Below are positions 1 to 12,739 of a stretch of DNA of 64,000 nucleotides, piece by piece. This DNA is from Biomphalaria glabrata. Its lineage: Eukaryota; Mollusca; Gastropoda; Planorbidae. The translations under genes were made by a program, and so were the position numbers. Location: positions 42,052,639-42,116,638 of the forward strand of contig NC_074716.1 in assembly GCF_947242115.1 (NCBI RefSeq), given 5' to 3'. The notes under the pieces are model-generated. The model worked only from the letters and a program-made list of their open reading frames with translations. It made no database searches and had not been told where the DNA came from. Each line of letters opens with the position of its first letter. Within the stretch, counting starts at the first letter, position 1.

Positions 1-1690
1 GACCCCCACCCCTTCTGGGAGCGGCTGGTCACTTCAAAGTGCCCATTCAACTCAACGCCTCGGGCAACGCTGTTCGTCTAGCACTAGCCATTATCAAGAT
101 ATATTATCTCCCCTTGATCTGGCCGAGCTCTGATAATCCCTCCTCCATATCCACCTGACCACCTGGGCTGATTTCCTGGACTTTCAATGCGCGGTGTCTA
201 TTTCCCGGAAACGTTGTCACGGTCAAGCGAGGATCTCTCTGTCAAAGACGCCAGATAGTCTAGACCACATTTGCACTTATCTCCCGCCACTAACGCCCCC
301 CCCCCTCTCTCTCTCCACGTGTATATGGACAGAACTTCATCATACGATCTCATTCACGCTGGAGAGCCCACAGGGAACACATCTATCTCTTGCTTGAGCT
401 CTGGACTATTTTCATTCCCTTATTTCACTTTGGATTGGTGGTATGTAACTTATTAAAGTGCTTGAGAACCATTTTACTTAGTAATGTATATATATATATA
501 TATATATGTGCATTTATTACTACATTATTTGTGTACATATTTGTGCATTCTTATCATGGATGATGTAAGTAGATTACTGTATACTTATATTTTATATCAT
601 GACTTTGTGGCTAAATGTTCAAGTCATCTGGACTACAGTCTATTAACAATTCTTACCAGATGTATTTAGCTCTTTAACTATTAATAATTTAACTCTATTA
701 TATTAGCGCTTTGCACGAGCCTTCAATATATTATCATTGATTAATTCCTTGGCAGGGAATTATCAAAGCAGTTCTGTAAACATGTCTTATTACTGAGTAT
801 GTATTTACTTATGCTCTATGTTTACTTATGTGAGAGCATGGACGAGTATCAGACGTTGATCTCCCCTTTCATCTCATTTAACTAAGCAATGTATGTACTT
901 GCTATTCACCGTGACGGGTGAACATCACTTGTATTACTCATCATGTATCACTTATTACTGTTTGTTTTTTTCCTAATTCCCATTATTTTTGTTATCTCCC
1001 TTGACGAGACACTATATTCATTTGTTAGTTCCCTTTGATATTTATGAAACTAACTTATAGTTTCTCTACATCAGTCTGAAGATGTCCTTCACGGAAAGGC
1101 ATCTACCTCCAAGTGTTATCATTATGGCTAAACCGACGCATAAATCATATCGTTGCAGCTTTTATCTATAGGCAACATCCGCCTGAAATCTTTGCAACCT
1201 AAAGCTGATAACAGATTTGCTGAAACCAGATCTGTAGACATCAGTCCTAATCGTCCTTCAAGAGTCCAAGTAACAACGCTAGCCACAGACCCGTCACTGG
1301 ATTAACAGATTGGTAGACGCAGCTTAGCTCTGCAACCATACAACGTTGGACTGCACTCGGAGCCTGGATCCACTACGCCAGCCCACCAGCAGACAGCATC
1401 AGTACTAGCCACACCCGTCTCATCAGTGCAGCACCGGACCAAAGCTAAGCAACCAGCCTAATGACACTCAGACCACTTGGTTCTAATATCTGGTGATGAT
1501 GGTCTCCTACATGTAAATACGCTAGATCCCATCCTAGCAACTGTACAGCATTTTACCTTTTAATTATCCTTTGTATAATAAACTGTGCTTGTAGTTTATA
1601 TGTGCAAGTGAGGATTCTCAAACTATAAAATCCCCTAGACACCCGAAACGGCCAAATCTTAATCCGACTGGTCACACCATCTCACATTAA
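1..1690. other. No gene recognised; possible retroelement flank
   Basis: No convincing coding frame on either strand. GC is higher than in the neighbouring AT-rich DNA, and around 1570-1620 an AATAAA-bearing stretch (ataataaactgtgcttg) looks like a transcript end. A short TA microsatellite lies at about 486-507. It could be the edge of a retroelement untranslated region or LTR running in from the left, but I found no paired copy, primer site or protein motif to prove it. Confidence 0.3.
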
Positions 1691-2329
1691 ATTGTTTGAT
1701 TTTTTTTCTGAACCATTCTTTTCGTTGAAGTCTTATGCATTTTCAAAATTTGTCTCTTATAAGAAATTCAAATGTACATATCCGTCAAATCTCTCTAACA
1801 CATCATCTAGCTTTCTTTATGTCTGTCTCGTAAAAAGTTTGAATAAGTTATTCTTACTTCTCTCACACTCATTCCGATACCACGTAAAAAGCTTTAATCA
1901 ACTATTCAATGGCTTAACAATACACAAAAAAGAACCAATTATTAAATTATTAACTGGTTATTAATATGGTTGATTGATATCGAAAAAGGGAAACAACTTC
2001 TACATTTTATAGCTGTATGTGTGAAGTTCTTCCCCCTATTCATAGCTTTAATATTATTAAGGATTTTGTTTTTATTTCGTGTTTAATAAAGACTTTTTAA
2101 CATTTGCGAGTTCCGAATAGAAATTGATTATCAATTTAGAAAGAGAAACAGCTAGACCCGTGGAACACGATCACAGATTGGGACCAAAATTAGGGAAAAG
2201 GCTGATAACCTTATAATAAAACATGTAGATTACACAGATGCGGATAAGTATGAAGAATCGACCTTCATGGTCAAATAAGAAAGAGCAATAATATTGACCA
2301 ATCATTGAAATATCAGTTATTTAACTTAT

Positions 2330-2620
2330 CTGAGTGACCTGCTAACCACTGTCAAAAAAACGTCAACTAAAACTATATGTTCACATCATAAAGTCTTTAG
2401 GGCTCACAAAAAACTTTCCTTAAGGGAACAGAACTTGAAAAAAAAGAAGAGGCAGACAGGGAACCCGAAGGGAAGAAGACATCAGAGATAGTCAGTGAAT
2501 GAAAGTCTGTCCAAGCCAAAGGACATAGAGGAATGGAGAAAGACAGTTGAAAGATCTTGTGTAATGCCCCAACGGTTCAACAGACTAAGGAATAGGAAAA
2601 GTTGAAGGTGAAGGTGTGAA
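2330..2620 (+). mobile_element. LINE tail relic (endonuclease/RT type, C-terminal end)
   Basis: Translation pieces resemble the end of mollusc LINE polyproteins: DLLTTV, then KKKRQTG, then EEWRKTVERSCVMPQ and RFNRLRNR. The 17.55-17.87 kb copy has the same order of motifs (DDLLTIV, KKRGRQRKRW, VPQWSNRLRHR). Frame changes are visible, so this is a dead 5'-truncated copy. Family identity (RTE-like LINE with a craniofacial-development-protein-2-like endonuclease) is from memory of such tails. Confidence 0.6.
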
Positions 2621-2734
2621 TGAAAATAGGGAGAAACAAAATGAAAATAAACTTTCTGTAAAGGTAAAAGTATTTAGAAAGTTGTATTTTGTCATAGTGT
2701 TTATTTTTGGATTATACTTAAGACTGCACCTGGT

Positions 2735-2905
2735 AGTCGTTGAACTGAAATCTCCAAATCGTGTGCTTCACTGAAATACCCCAAGTAAATGTTTAACTGA
2801 AATCCCCCAAGTGAATGTTTAACTGATATAACCCCAGTGGGAGTTTAACTGAAATACCCAAGAGGGTGTTTACATAAAAATCTCCCAAGTGGGCTTTTAC
2901 GAGCA
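2735..2905. repeat. Degenerate short tandem repeat (~27 bp)
   Basis: Imperfect units of the form aactgaaat-ccccaagtg-ggtgttt recur about six times. It is non-coding and AT-rich apart from the C and G runs. Confidence 0.55.
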
Positions 2906-4853
2906 CTGGTTTGTTGTCTGCTTGAAGATAATGATTATATCGGTACGAGTGAATATTAATTTTGTTGGAATTAGACTGAATCCGACGAATGTTACAAAAA
3001 CATTACTAAGTATAACTGTTCAATAACTAACGCAAAGGATTCTTAGTACCATTCTTTTTCCCAGTACGGAATCGAGTTTATCTCTTCTAGCCCTAGTTAG
3101 CTGTTACTATTGTGAGTACTAGGTTGTTGTAACTGTCAATTTATTCTAAGTTTCGCCAGTTCTCATATGTTCACATTCAACATCAATGTGTATTTTGTAC
3201 GACTCTTTGCTCAAAGTACTTTTACTAAAGTTATTTTTCTCAGCAAACGTTTGAACACTATGCTTTTTTCTTTTGGCTCATCAGTATTTTGAAATAGTTT
3301 ATGTCATTCTTATCTTAATTCCCAATCACTGCATCATCTTCTTCATTTGTATCTAGTCCGTTATATTCTTATGGTATCTCTTTCTTCTAGGCGATTTTGA
3401 TAGGCACAGTTTTTGCTTTACACATTTTATGTAATGTAAAAATTCATTCGCAAAATTGATCAATTTCATTTCATCGTACTTTGAGAAGCGAAAGGGTAGC
3501 ATCTCGAATGTGTTCTTGGAAGGACTAAATGAGTAGCGACATTTACTCTTTGAGATTTTAAAGTAATTCCAGCACTATAAGACGACTTGATAGCTTTACG
3601 TGAAGTTCCTACTGTATCTCTGGCTTTACATCACTAAAAAATCTCTCTCTCTCTCTTTCCCTCTCTCTCCCTCTTTTTACCCTGGCTTTGAAAAATATTT
3701 GTATGTCTATAAGATAGTTAATTTAGTTAATTACACCAATCCATACATTTCCATAAAGCTGGCTTGTTTCTAAATCATGGGCTTAAAAATATATTTTTTT
3801 AATTAGGCCAATTTTCGAACCAGTTATAATTGAAGCAAAGTTTTTTAGTAAAACCTGGCAGACTGCGTTTGTGCTAACAAACCACCCACAATGCATTCAC
3901 TACCTGCAAATGTGTCACCCCATCATTAGTGTTATGATTGAAGCGCTTGAGTGTATCGATTTGTGCCTTATTTAATAATAATTATCTCTTCGCTGGCCTA
4001 GTTTAAGGTAACTGCTTCTTAAACAAAGTCATTAAAAAAAACCTCAACATTGAAAGCAAACTAACAAGCTAGGTAGGGAAAATAGTAAACGATAATGTAT
4101 ACATACATAAGAAATTAGCGAGCGTATCTTCTCACAGCAGATATAATTATTGGTTGATTAGCTCGCTACTAATAGGGAGCATAGCGTGTTTGAAAATAAA
4201 TTAAACTTATCGGTTTTAAAAAAAAATCATAAAAAGAATACCATCAAACGTACTACAGAATGTATACTTTAATTTCTTTTATTCTTTTCTTTTTTATTCA
4301 ATGTTTCTGTTGCGTCACGTTGAAACCGTTATTTAATTAAAAACCAATATAAATTATGAATATAAATTTAATAAAGGGTTCAATAATTATGAATAAAACT
4401 AATTTATTTATGTCTGTTCAAAAAGTTTAAACGTTTGTGAACTGTGTGTTGTTGATTGGCAGTGGTCTACGACTTTAGGCTATATCTCTTGCAGCGCTGA
4501 TGAAAACATTATGCAAACTTGTTATTACCTTTGTTTAGTAGTCTAATTGTGATATTTAAATCATTTTAATATACTTCTATCGCATTTTGGTCACAAGTTA
4601 AACTTGTCTGTAACCTTAGTATTATTTAATCTCTTGACTATATTTGAATAAGTCAGTTTGGTGATGTCTGGAAAGCATCATAAAGATCTGTAAAAAATGT
4701 AAACAAGTTGCCATCAATAAGTATCTTTACAAAAGACTGCGTTTATGGTTAAATGGTTAAACAGAAATCTGATTGTCTTTGTTTAGTTCAAAACTTCTCT
4801 TGAATGCTTTTGTTTATATTTATAACTATAGTATTATAATAGAAGTATAATAA
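2906..4853. other. AT-rich intergenic DNA upstream of the GPCR
   Basis: No coding frame or known repeat recognised apart from a CT microsatellite at about 3641-3675. The GPCR promoter should lie in the right part. No clear TATA box was picked out. Confidence 0.4.
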
Positions 4854-5987
4854 ATGGATATGTCGAAACAAATGAATTTGTCTTTGTCCAACACTGAATC
4901 TCATCTGAATGGTCATGGATCGGTTGTAGTGGATTTCATTCCTCCGGATATTCTTATGACTGGGGGTGAAAGACGTCTGATGGAGATCGTGATAGACATC
5001 AGCTTCAACTTCATCATTTCCTTCACCGGCATCTTCACCAACGTTATTGTCATCACAGTATTCACAAAGCAAGGGTTCAAGGACAGCGTCAACATCTCCA
5101 TGACAACCATCGCCGCTTGGGACCTGGTGAAGAGTCTCGGTGGAGCCATGCAGCGCATGTCCGGCCCCATAGGACTCTGGTCCCCCTCAGCGGCTCAGAG
5201 CTGGTCAAACATCTGTCTGGTCATCTTCAACTATCTTGTCTCTTTCGCCACGTACGTCACCAGCGTCCTGGCAGCGTACGTGGCAGTCGAGAGGTGCCTT
5301 TGCGTGATGATGCCTTTAAAGGTCAAGTGGCTGCTGACGCCGACAGTGTCTTTCGTGATTTGCGGCATGGTGTCCTTCGTCGTTTTCGGCTGTTTCGCTG
5401 TCATCTTCGGCATCTACGACATTGTCTGGGTCTGGGACTCCCGCTACAACGCGTCCATTGCCATCTATCAGTACAACGAGTTCTCAACCGTGCACAGCGT
5501 CGCACTATTCGCTTACTACAACCTGTCCGGAACTCTGTGGCCTCTCATCAGCCTGGTAATAATTGTGATTTCTGCTGTTATCATTTCCGCCAAGCTGCGA
5601 GAGGCGTCAAAGTTTCGCAGCCAGCATCACACCGGAGGCACTGCCCAGCCAACAAAGCACGACAATTCTGGCTCTGACAAGGCAAAGAAGACCAAACCAA
5701 TCACAAACCGGGATCAGAAAGTGGTCAAGATGTTACTGGTCATCATCGTTCTGTACATCGTCAATCTGAGCCCACGCGTGGCCCACTACCTGGCCAAGTA
5801 TTTTATCCAGGAATACTACTACTTAAGACAGTACCACAATTTAGCTTCAGCAATGGCGTATATTGTTTTTTTCTTTGACTATCTGAACGGCACGGTGGGA
5901 CTCTTTGTTTTTCTCTCCATGAGCTCATCTTTCAGAGCCACCTATAAACAAATTTTTCCCTTATGTACTTTCCACTTCAAAAAGTAG
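4854..5987 (+). CDS. Class A (rhodopsin-like) GPCR, gastropod chemosensory/peptide-receptor type
   Basis: Intact 377-residue intronless frame with seven hydrophobic segments at about 43-70, 79-103, 119-149, 161-187, 212-246, 289-312 and 330-357. Seen: N63 in TM1 (GIFTNVIV), D90 in TM2 (AAWDLV), C121 at the head of TM3, and E145-R146-C147 in VERCLCV in place of D/ERY. The third intracellular loop (about 247-288) is rich in basic and polar residues. TM6 carries NLSPRVAHY, so the usual CWxP is altered. The NPxxY site in TM7 reads NGTVGLFVF. Asn-X-Ser/Thr sites near the N terminus (N8, and N18 by position only) suit an extracellular end. Compositional start: the first ATG of the frame; a second Met (M3) follows closely. 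The pattern fits the large, often single-exon chemosensory receptor expansions known in Aplysia and Biomphalaria, which signal through G proteins at the plasma membrane. The ligand cannot be told; a neuropeptide receptor is the alternative. Confidence 0.88.
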   Translation: MDMSKQMNLSLSNTESHLNGHGSVVVDFIPPDILMTGGERRLMEIVIDISFNFIISFTGIFTNVIVITVFTKQGFKDSVNISMTTIAAWDLVKSLGGAMQRMSGPIGLWSPSAAQSWSNICLVIFNYLVSFATYVTSVLAAYVAVERCLCVMMPLKVKWLLTPTVSFVICGMVSFVVFGCFAVIFGIYDIVWVWDSRYNASIAIYQYNEFSTVHSVALFAYYNLSGTLWPLISLVIIVISAVIISAKLREASKFRSQHHTGGTAQPTKHDNSGSDKAKKTKPITNRDQKVVKMLLVIIVLYIVNLSPRVAHYLAKYFIQEYYYLRQYHNLASAMAYIVFFFDYLNGTVGLFVFLSMSSSFRATYKQIFPLCTFHFKK

Positions 5988-6600
5988 TGAGTTGTTAAAC
6001 TTGATTAGCAAAGTCGTAAAAAGAGAAAAAACTACATGTAGCTATTGTAATTACATTTGTTTTTAAATAGTCGTGACTTGTCAGATTCAATTCTTTCCTC
6101 GTAATATATCTATTTTTATGGATTTTAAAAGTAAATTTAAGTATTTATTCCGAACCTCCCGGCCTTAGGTTGTGTATTACTAATCTAGTGGATTGATCTT
6201 CTCTCATATAAGCATGGTCTAGATCTAGTTTGTTTTAGAGCTACTATATATACGTCACGGTTCCAGTTAGTACCTAAGGAAAATTTATGCAAAGTTTAAT
6301 CAAGATTGGTGAAACTGTTTTGATTTTTATGCGTAACACACATACATATATACATACATACATACATATATACATACATACATACGTCTTACTTTCTTAT
6401 TTTCTTTTCGCCGTCTACGTGTGTCAAAAAAAAAACAAACAAACAAATAAGAAATATTTACTTTGGCGGCCTTTCTCTTAAAGTAAGCGGGTTACGTGCG
6501 AAGCCCCGACGCCAACATTTTTCTAGCATTCCTTACTCACGTCTATAGCTCATTATTCATCTATTCATCTTATTAAAAATGATAGTCAAATTTAATAAAA
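5988..6600. other. Downstream of GPCR; microsatellite, no gene
   Basis: AT-rich sequence with a CATA/TACA microsatellite at about 6340-6385. No gene seen. Confidence 0.4.
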
Positions 6601-8740
6601 TAAAGTTACGTGGGGGCTTTCACGCGCAGCTGGGTAACGCCACCTTTGTGATGGGGCTCTGGGAGGTTTGTTTAATTAAAAAAAATAAGTTATTAAATTA
6701 ATTTTGTTTTGATGACGTTAGGTCTAGTTGTTTCTAACGCCACCACAGACCAGCGCGCTACAGATCGGAAACAGAACACACAGGTAGCATACAATTAATA
6801 AAGGAATCCCTTTAGTAAAAAGAAATAACAATGTTTAATGTACATAAAGACCAAGGGCGGGGGGAAAGGATTACAAAGATGAGGATTATAATTATATATC
6901 CTAAAGCAACTTATCTATAAGAAAAGATAAATCATCATATTGACTGCTGAACGTATGAATGCCCTATTGTTCGTATAACTTATCCCTTAGGATCATGATC
7001 GATGTCTCAAAGCTTATCCCGCTGCCTAGGTGCTGTAGACTGTTTTAGTCTGCTAGTATGAGTATCAGCGTGGGAGGTGCCAGCTCCAGCTGGAACACTC
7101 ACTGGATTGACAGTAGTCCGGCCGTTGTTAGGTGTCCTCGAAGTGGGAGTGACACGGCAGGGTGGAGCAAAATCAATGATGATCAGGCAGGCTGCGGGTG
7201 CTGAGATTTGACTTCAGATGTGGAGCTTAGTAACTAGTGTTCGCTGGTGCCACGGTTCCTTCCTCCAGCCACAGAGTTAAGAGTGGGTTCGACAGGAACA
7301 GGAGTTCTGGAAGATCAAGGATTCGGATCAAGTAATCAAGTAGCAAGCTGTATGTCCTTGTAAGAGGAAATGTGTGGATTCTGCGGCAGGCAGGAATTCC
7401 AGGTAACAGGAAGTGTGTGGATTCTGCGGTAGGCAGGAATTACACTAAGAAGGAACCAGTCTGTATGAACAGTCGCAACCAGGCTGAAAAATAAAACACC
7501 GAGCTAAATATATTGAAAAAAGGGCATCTTATTATCCTAGGGCGTAAGCCGTTGATCAGAGAATCACTTAATTCACTTAACATTTACAAACAATGCAGGT
7601 CAATAAGATAAGATAAATACAAGGGGAAGTGATCTCAATACTAAAGGGGGGAGGGAACATAAACAAGAATAATGGATAGTGGTCAGCTATCACGACCTTG
7701 GCCACGAACAATGAAATTTAGAGAGTGTTCGTTCAAGGGATACAACTCTTCGCTAAGTGAAATGGACAAGGGAAGTTAATTAGCTAATCTTTCCTAAGCG
7801 CAGTCTCAATGCGTTGGAAAGGTCATCAAGGCAATCAGCGGAGAGAAAAGAAATGAAATAAGGTGTACACATATATATACAAGGTTGCGTCAATGATCAA
7901 TTGGGCAACGTAGCAATAATATGTTGGACATAAGTTAATGCAATACATCAATATGTACATACGAAATGGTTATCTTTCTTACTTACGGCAGTGAGAAATA
8001 CACAAAGTCAATACAAATTACTAGAGCCTTGCGGTGAACTTAATCTGACCCCAAGGTCCAAGTGAAAAGAACAAGAGTAAGGGAGCACAAGGAATGGAAT
8101 CTGTAAGTGAACGCCCCTCAACGTTCTTAATAAAATGTGACGACTGCTTGCGAGCGAAACAGTTTGAGCCTTTTATGCTACTTGGTCGGAAATAAAGATT
8201 GGGGTGAACAGCATGTGATAGATCACGCGATAAGTCCAGATAGACAGGGTGACATCCGGTCAAGATTAGCTCTTCCCACTCATTTGTTAATGAGAACACC
8301 TGGCTAGAGGTGACGTGCGCTCGGTGTCTAGACAAAGGGGAAGGGATGGTCGGGCTGCATCGCAAGATGAAAGGAGCTTCGATAGTCTCGCGCTAGAGAT
8401 AAAGTCAACAAGGATGATAGACTTTACATTAGAATAGAATGGAGGCTTGCTCGGGTGGGCAAACTGGTGAGTAGCAAATGTGGTTTGACATTCGTACTAA
8501 GAGAAGGGGAGATTAGCCAAAGAACATGACAACTAGGTCGCCAAAGTGGTAGACTCAGTCTAGCGAGAAGAGGACAAGGTGAGGTTTGGTGGTGAAATCG
8601 AGCCTAAGAATAAGACATAATAGGGATAAATAAATAATAATTAATGCTGTGATAAAATTGAGTGACTCAGTCAGCAAGCTTTTGACCTGTGACAGGAGCA
8701 ACGTCGATCCGTGTGAGTCTCATCGCTCTAGGGCACCGTG
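6600..8740. other. Unexplained non-coding block of mixed composition
   Basis: About 2.1 kb with more balanced base composition than the flanks but no long frame. The only frame over 100 codons (8021-8365, minus) has no recognisable motif. A diverged direct duplication of about 45 bp (shared core gtgtggattctgcgg) lies at about 7360-7441. Possibly a long LTR or untranslated part of a retroelement, but no termini were found. Confidence 0.3.
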
Positions 8741-8744
8741 TTGA

Positions 8745-9045
8745 GAACACTATTCTCTGATAACACAGACAAGAAAAGCACCAGTTCTTTGCAGAGTTCC
8801 CCTGTCTTCGTACAGCGCCAACTCACCATACTTACCGGTTCCGTCTTCACTCAAATGGCCGTTTTTAGGGTGTAGTATTGCGCACTCGTAAAGGATGTGG
8901 TTAACCGTTGTATGTCCTTCTGGCCGTGTCGACAACGCCGATCCTGAATTGTGAATAGCATTCGAGGCCCAAGTAGTGTAAGAATATCTTTGATGGAATA
9001 ATTTATCATATATATATAGCAAATAAAACCGATTTAAAAACATAA
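8745..9045 (-). mobile_element. LINE tail relic (C-terminal zinc-finger end)
   Basis: Minus-strand translation contains STRPEGHTTVNHILYECAIL followed by KYGELALYEDRGTLQRTGAF. This resembles the end of I/Jockey-type LINE proteins, where a Cys/His cluster of the TxxHxLxxC kind is followed by a LYG-x-LEDLxRTA motif. Only the tail is present and some expected Cys are missing, so it is a dead 5'-truncated copy. Confidence 0.5.
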
Positions 9046-9408
9046 GATACCCCCTCAGATTTAGATTAAGGCTTTAATCCAAAGCTCTGAACAAAACAAA
9101 ATTCGGAAGTGTGAGAAACCAAGTAAAACAATAAGATTCTACACTAATTTTGATTTTTTATTTTTAGTGCTCAAGAAAAAAATGTATTTTATAGTCCCAT
9201 ATTTATGTATACAATAGAAAAATCTCAAACTGGGTAAAAGCAACTAGGAAAAAAATAGTTCTGTTCAAAACTCATCCCAATTGTTACTTTTGTTTTATTA
9301 TTATTGATAATGATAACATTTGGCTTTTAGGGTTGGGGCGACTCGATCACAAAACTTAATTTATAGAATACACAACTTAAATTAGGGACAGATTTTTTAA
9401 AAAATAAA

Positions 9409-9592
9409 CAAGATTACAAAGAGAGTTGTGTTGCCACACAAACTCAGAGGCGGCCCCCGTGGGAGACGGATCGCTGTCGGATCCGCATATTTGCTGGTCG
9501 ACTGAGGATGGCATCGAGCAGGGTATGAAACCGAGACCTTAGAGATAATCAGTCCTGCGCGCTAACCGCACCACCAGGCATTGCTCAAAATC
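9409..9592 (-). mobile_element. tRNA-derived SINE
   Basis: Read on the minus strand it starts with a tRNA-like head (gcctggtggtgcggttagcg as A-box region, then an RGTTTC-like B box). It ends in the tail block containing gggggccgcctctgagtttg, which recurs at 40804-41095 and 51640-51890. Shared head and tail at several loci show a SINE family rather than a tRNA gene. Confidence 0.75.
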
Positions 9593-9824
9593 TAATGACA
9601 AACTGGTTACAAACTAATAGCCTACTATTGATAATATACCTACACATTACGGAATGACAACTACCGGATATGTACAATATGTCAGAAGAGCAATTTTAGA
9701 TAATCTTTTGGTTTTGAGCATTTGACATAAATTTGTTTTAAGTTAAAAATTCGGAACAATTGATATTGATAAATAAACTATAGTGACGTAGTGTCAAAGA
9801 ATATAAGTGTAATATTAGTCAATT

Positions 9825-10862
9825 ATGCGATTTCAAACAATCATTTGACATAATTTATTTTTTATAAAACAATATCCGGAAAAACTTTATAGTTAATGAA
9901 ATATAAATCAGTATAGATATTTTTATTTAACATGTATATGCTATTTACATTAAAAAACCGCAACAATACATTAAAGATCATGTATTTCTTGCAACGGAAA
10001 TATAATCTAATATAAGTTAGAAGGGCGAAAATATATTCATTGGCATTGTTTTGTTTTTCACAAAACATCCGAAACAATCTATTATAGATACTTAAACTAT
10101 TGCAATATTTCTGAATGAAAAAATAAAGATTAAATCAGATTTACAATAGCCTGTAGTGTTATTTGTTAATCTAATCGTGACGGACAGACCGACCAACAGA
10201 CAAAACGCACAAAATAAGCTTCTTTTATTCGGATGGGGGCACTAAACAAAAAATAAATAAAATCTGATTTTTTAAAAAAGTTTAAGGAATAGGTTTAGCA
10301 GAACCACATGTTGCGACGTTACGCTACTGCACGAAAGTCGCTGCATAAAAGTCCATTTTAAAAAATATGCGTGATATTTACATACAAAGTGTATTATTAG
10401 CCTTTATAAACAAACAGACATCTTTTCTTTTAATTTTAGCAGCTAGTTGACCAGAAAAAACATTACTCTAACTATTATTTATATTTGTTGTAAACACTTC
10501 CTGTACATTTTATAAATATATTTGACTTAATAATACTGAAAATACACAGCAATTGTTCATCTTTGTTAGCATTTTGTAACATTGTATCCCTTACATTTAC
10601 GTAATTGTTTTAGAATTGGTGTATTTTTATGAAAAAATCGCTTGCATAATTAATTTTATAAATTAAACGGTTTGCTTTTAGAAAAACAAAAGTAGCCGTT
10701 GCACCTAAACTTTTCAAGCCGCATTTAATGATGAAATAATATTTTTCATATCTCTTCTAGTTTTCGAGATCTGAGTGTGACAGACGGACAGACGGAGAGA
10801 CGAACAGACGGACTTTTGTACAAAGCTAATAGCGGCGTTTTCCCCTTACTGGGGCCGCTAAA
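9825..10862 (+). repeat. Dispersed non-autonomous repeat 'Rep-1', truncated copy
   Basis: Homologous by eye to 41630-43197 (same strand) and to 27755-29400 and 46695-48224 (other strand). It is AT-rich, has scattered ttccgga-like words, and ends in a short CAGACGGA array followed by ggggccgctaaaaa. No coding frame. Probably a MITE or other non-autonomous DNA element; the terminal repeats could not be fixed. Confidence 0.65.
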
Positions 10863-11617
10863 AAAAAAGATACACATTTCTTGACAAAAATAAAAAAGAA
10901 AATGTATTGGTCTGTCCGATTTTACTTTATATTTAATAATGATTTAATTTGAGATTAGAGTTTGGTGCGAAATAATATAGAATATTAACGAGTAATTTAT
11001 ATAATACTAGTCAACCGGAGGCGTAGTCATCATCAGCATTTCCAGATGTGAAGTTTTCCACAGATTTATCATATTGCCTTTTCCTTTGACGTTTGGCTGG
11101 AAAGATTGCACAACATCCATGTTTTCAGCCAACTCCTTTGCCAAGTCATCAAGTTGTTGTGCGAGTCCATTGCAATACTCAAATCTACTGTTTCACCTTG
11201 CAGCTCTATACTCACAAAATTGACTTTGAAGAGCACGCCGTACCATAGTACAAGTGACACTAAGACTTTGTACTGCTTCAATGTTTCATTCAGTGTTTCT
11301 GGTTCACTTTTAATTATCGCATCATTAGGCTTCTCAGCTAATTCATCGAGTGCATCACATATTTCAGGTCATTGATTACGAAGTGCTTTGACACTATCTA
11401 CACTCCCACCTCGTTTCGCACAGAGGTTTTATAGACAGATTGGAAACATGCTTTCTGAATAATGACCATCTCTTTCTAGATGCTGAATAGATCGTGTACA
11501 CGCGTTGTATAGTTCCAAAAAAGGTGAACGCATTACATCAAGTTTCTACCATGTCTGCTAGCAGCAGGTTGTAATTAGGACACGTACATGAAGTAACGAA
11601 TGTTCTGCTGTTAATAT

Positions 11618-12513
11618 TGTTACGTATTTCTGAATCTTCTGGCTAGATGTATTAGTTGGCACACAAATAAAAACACAGCAAAGAACTTGACGACTAAACT
11701 TTCAGTTTCATATAACTTTAATGACTATTAACTCTAACAATTCGTTACTGTAACATGTAGCGTAGAAGACTGTACAATATATGTCAGTTTACAGTTAGCT
11801 ATACTTCGTTGCAATTCATCTCTTCACTTCGTTGCAATTCATCTCTTCTCAACTTTCCTCGAGCCGTATTCCACAGAACAGACCAACGACACACTTCCCA
11901 GTGTCGCTCCAGGTCTCCCAAAGCTGAACCAAGTCGTACTCAAGTCTACCGAATCAGAGCCGCACACGTCTTACATCGACTGTATCGACTGTAACGGCTC
12001 AAGTCCACTGTAGTTCGCTGTATAGACTTTAACGACAGTAGTCCACTCCAGTTAACTCTACCCTAGTTAACTTGCATCGAGTCGTACACATTTCTCTTCC
12101 ACTAGAGCCGCACACGTCTTACATAGTCTGTATCGACTGTAACGGCTCACTCACGACACCATACGACTGACTTTCACATTAACTCTCTGGCTTATATAGA
12201 GTCCCTAATCGCTTGTCCAAAGTTGCACAAACACGGCTAGTATCCTCTGGAATAACACGTGAGGAAACGTCACATCCTGTCTTTGTTTATACATGTAGAT
12301 TCCAGAAAACATTGGCTGCAGTGTCATCTTGCCGGGGTCACAAGTTGTGACCTCTATCTGTCACTGGACATTGTTAGTACCTATGGAATAACATGTAAGG
12401 ACACGTCACATCCTGTCTCTGTTTATACATGCACATTCCAGGGAACACCCGCTGCTGTGTTATCTCGTCGGGGTCACACGTTAACCTCTTCCTGTCACTG
12501 GTCATTTGTAACA
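11618..12513 (-). mobile_element. Solo LTR, family TGTTAC-2, inserted in the hAT relic
   Basis: 896 bp beginning TGTTACG and ending GTAACA, flanked by the 4-bp duplication ATAT. It is the reverse complement of most of 15877-16775. On the minus strand it carries a TATATAA promoter after agggactc, so transcription sense is taken as minus. Only one LTR is left, as expected after LTR-LTR recombination. The flanks rejoin within hAT-derived sequence, so it is younger than that relic. Confidence 0.8.
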
Positions 12514-12604
12514 ATATTTAAATGTCGATTTTGAATTGATCGCTTTTCATGTTTGCACCATTACCATAACCTTGACCATAAATATTTTCAACTTTTAATT
12601 CAAG

Positions 12605-12739
12605 CTTCTCCAGCTCATTCACTAGTACATCGTGTCATGTCCAGTTGTACTTCTCCAGCTCATTCACTAGTACATCGTGTCCTGTCCAGTTGTACTTCTC
12701 CAGCTCATTCACTAGTACATCGTGTCCTGTCCAGTTGTA
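12605..12739 (-). repeat. Three tandem 45-bp units inside the hAT transposase relic
   Basis: Units 12605-12649, 12650-12694 and 12695-12739 are nearly identical. On the minus strand each encodes 15 residues (YNWTGHDVLVNELEK) in frame with the transposase remains before and after, so the repeat arose as an in-frame coding triplication. Confidence 0.85.

Noticed and set aside
194-669. Small overlapping frames near the window start
   Set aside because: Low-complexity and overlapping; no supporting motif.
1075-1115. ctgaagatg...ggaaagg looking like a hammerhead ribozyme core
   Set aside because: Stem II pairs poorly and I could not place stems I and III or a cleavage triplet.
8021-8365. 114-codon minus-strand frame
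   Set aside because: No motif, odd composition, no splice or promoter context; probably chance.
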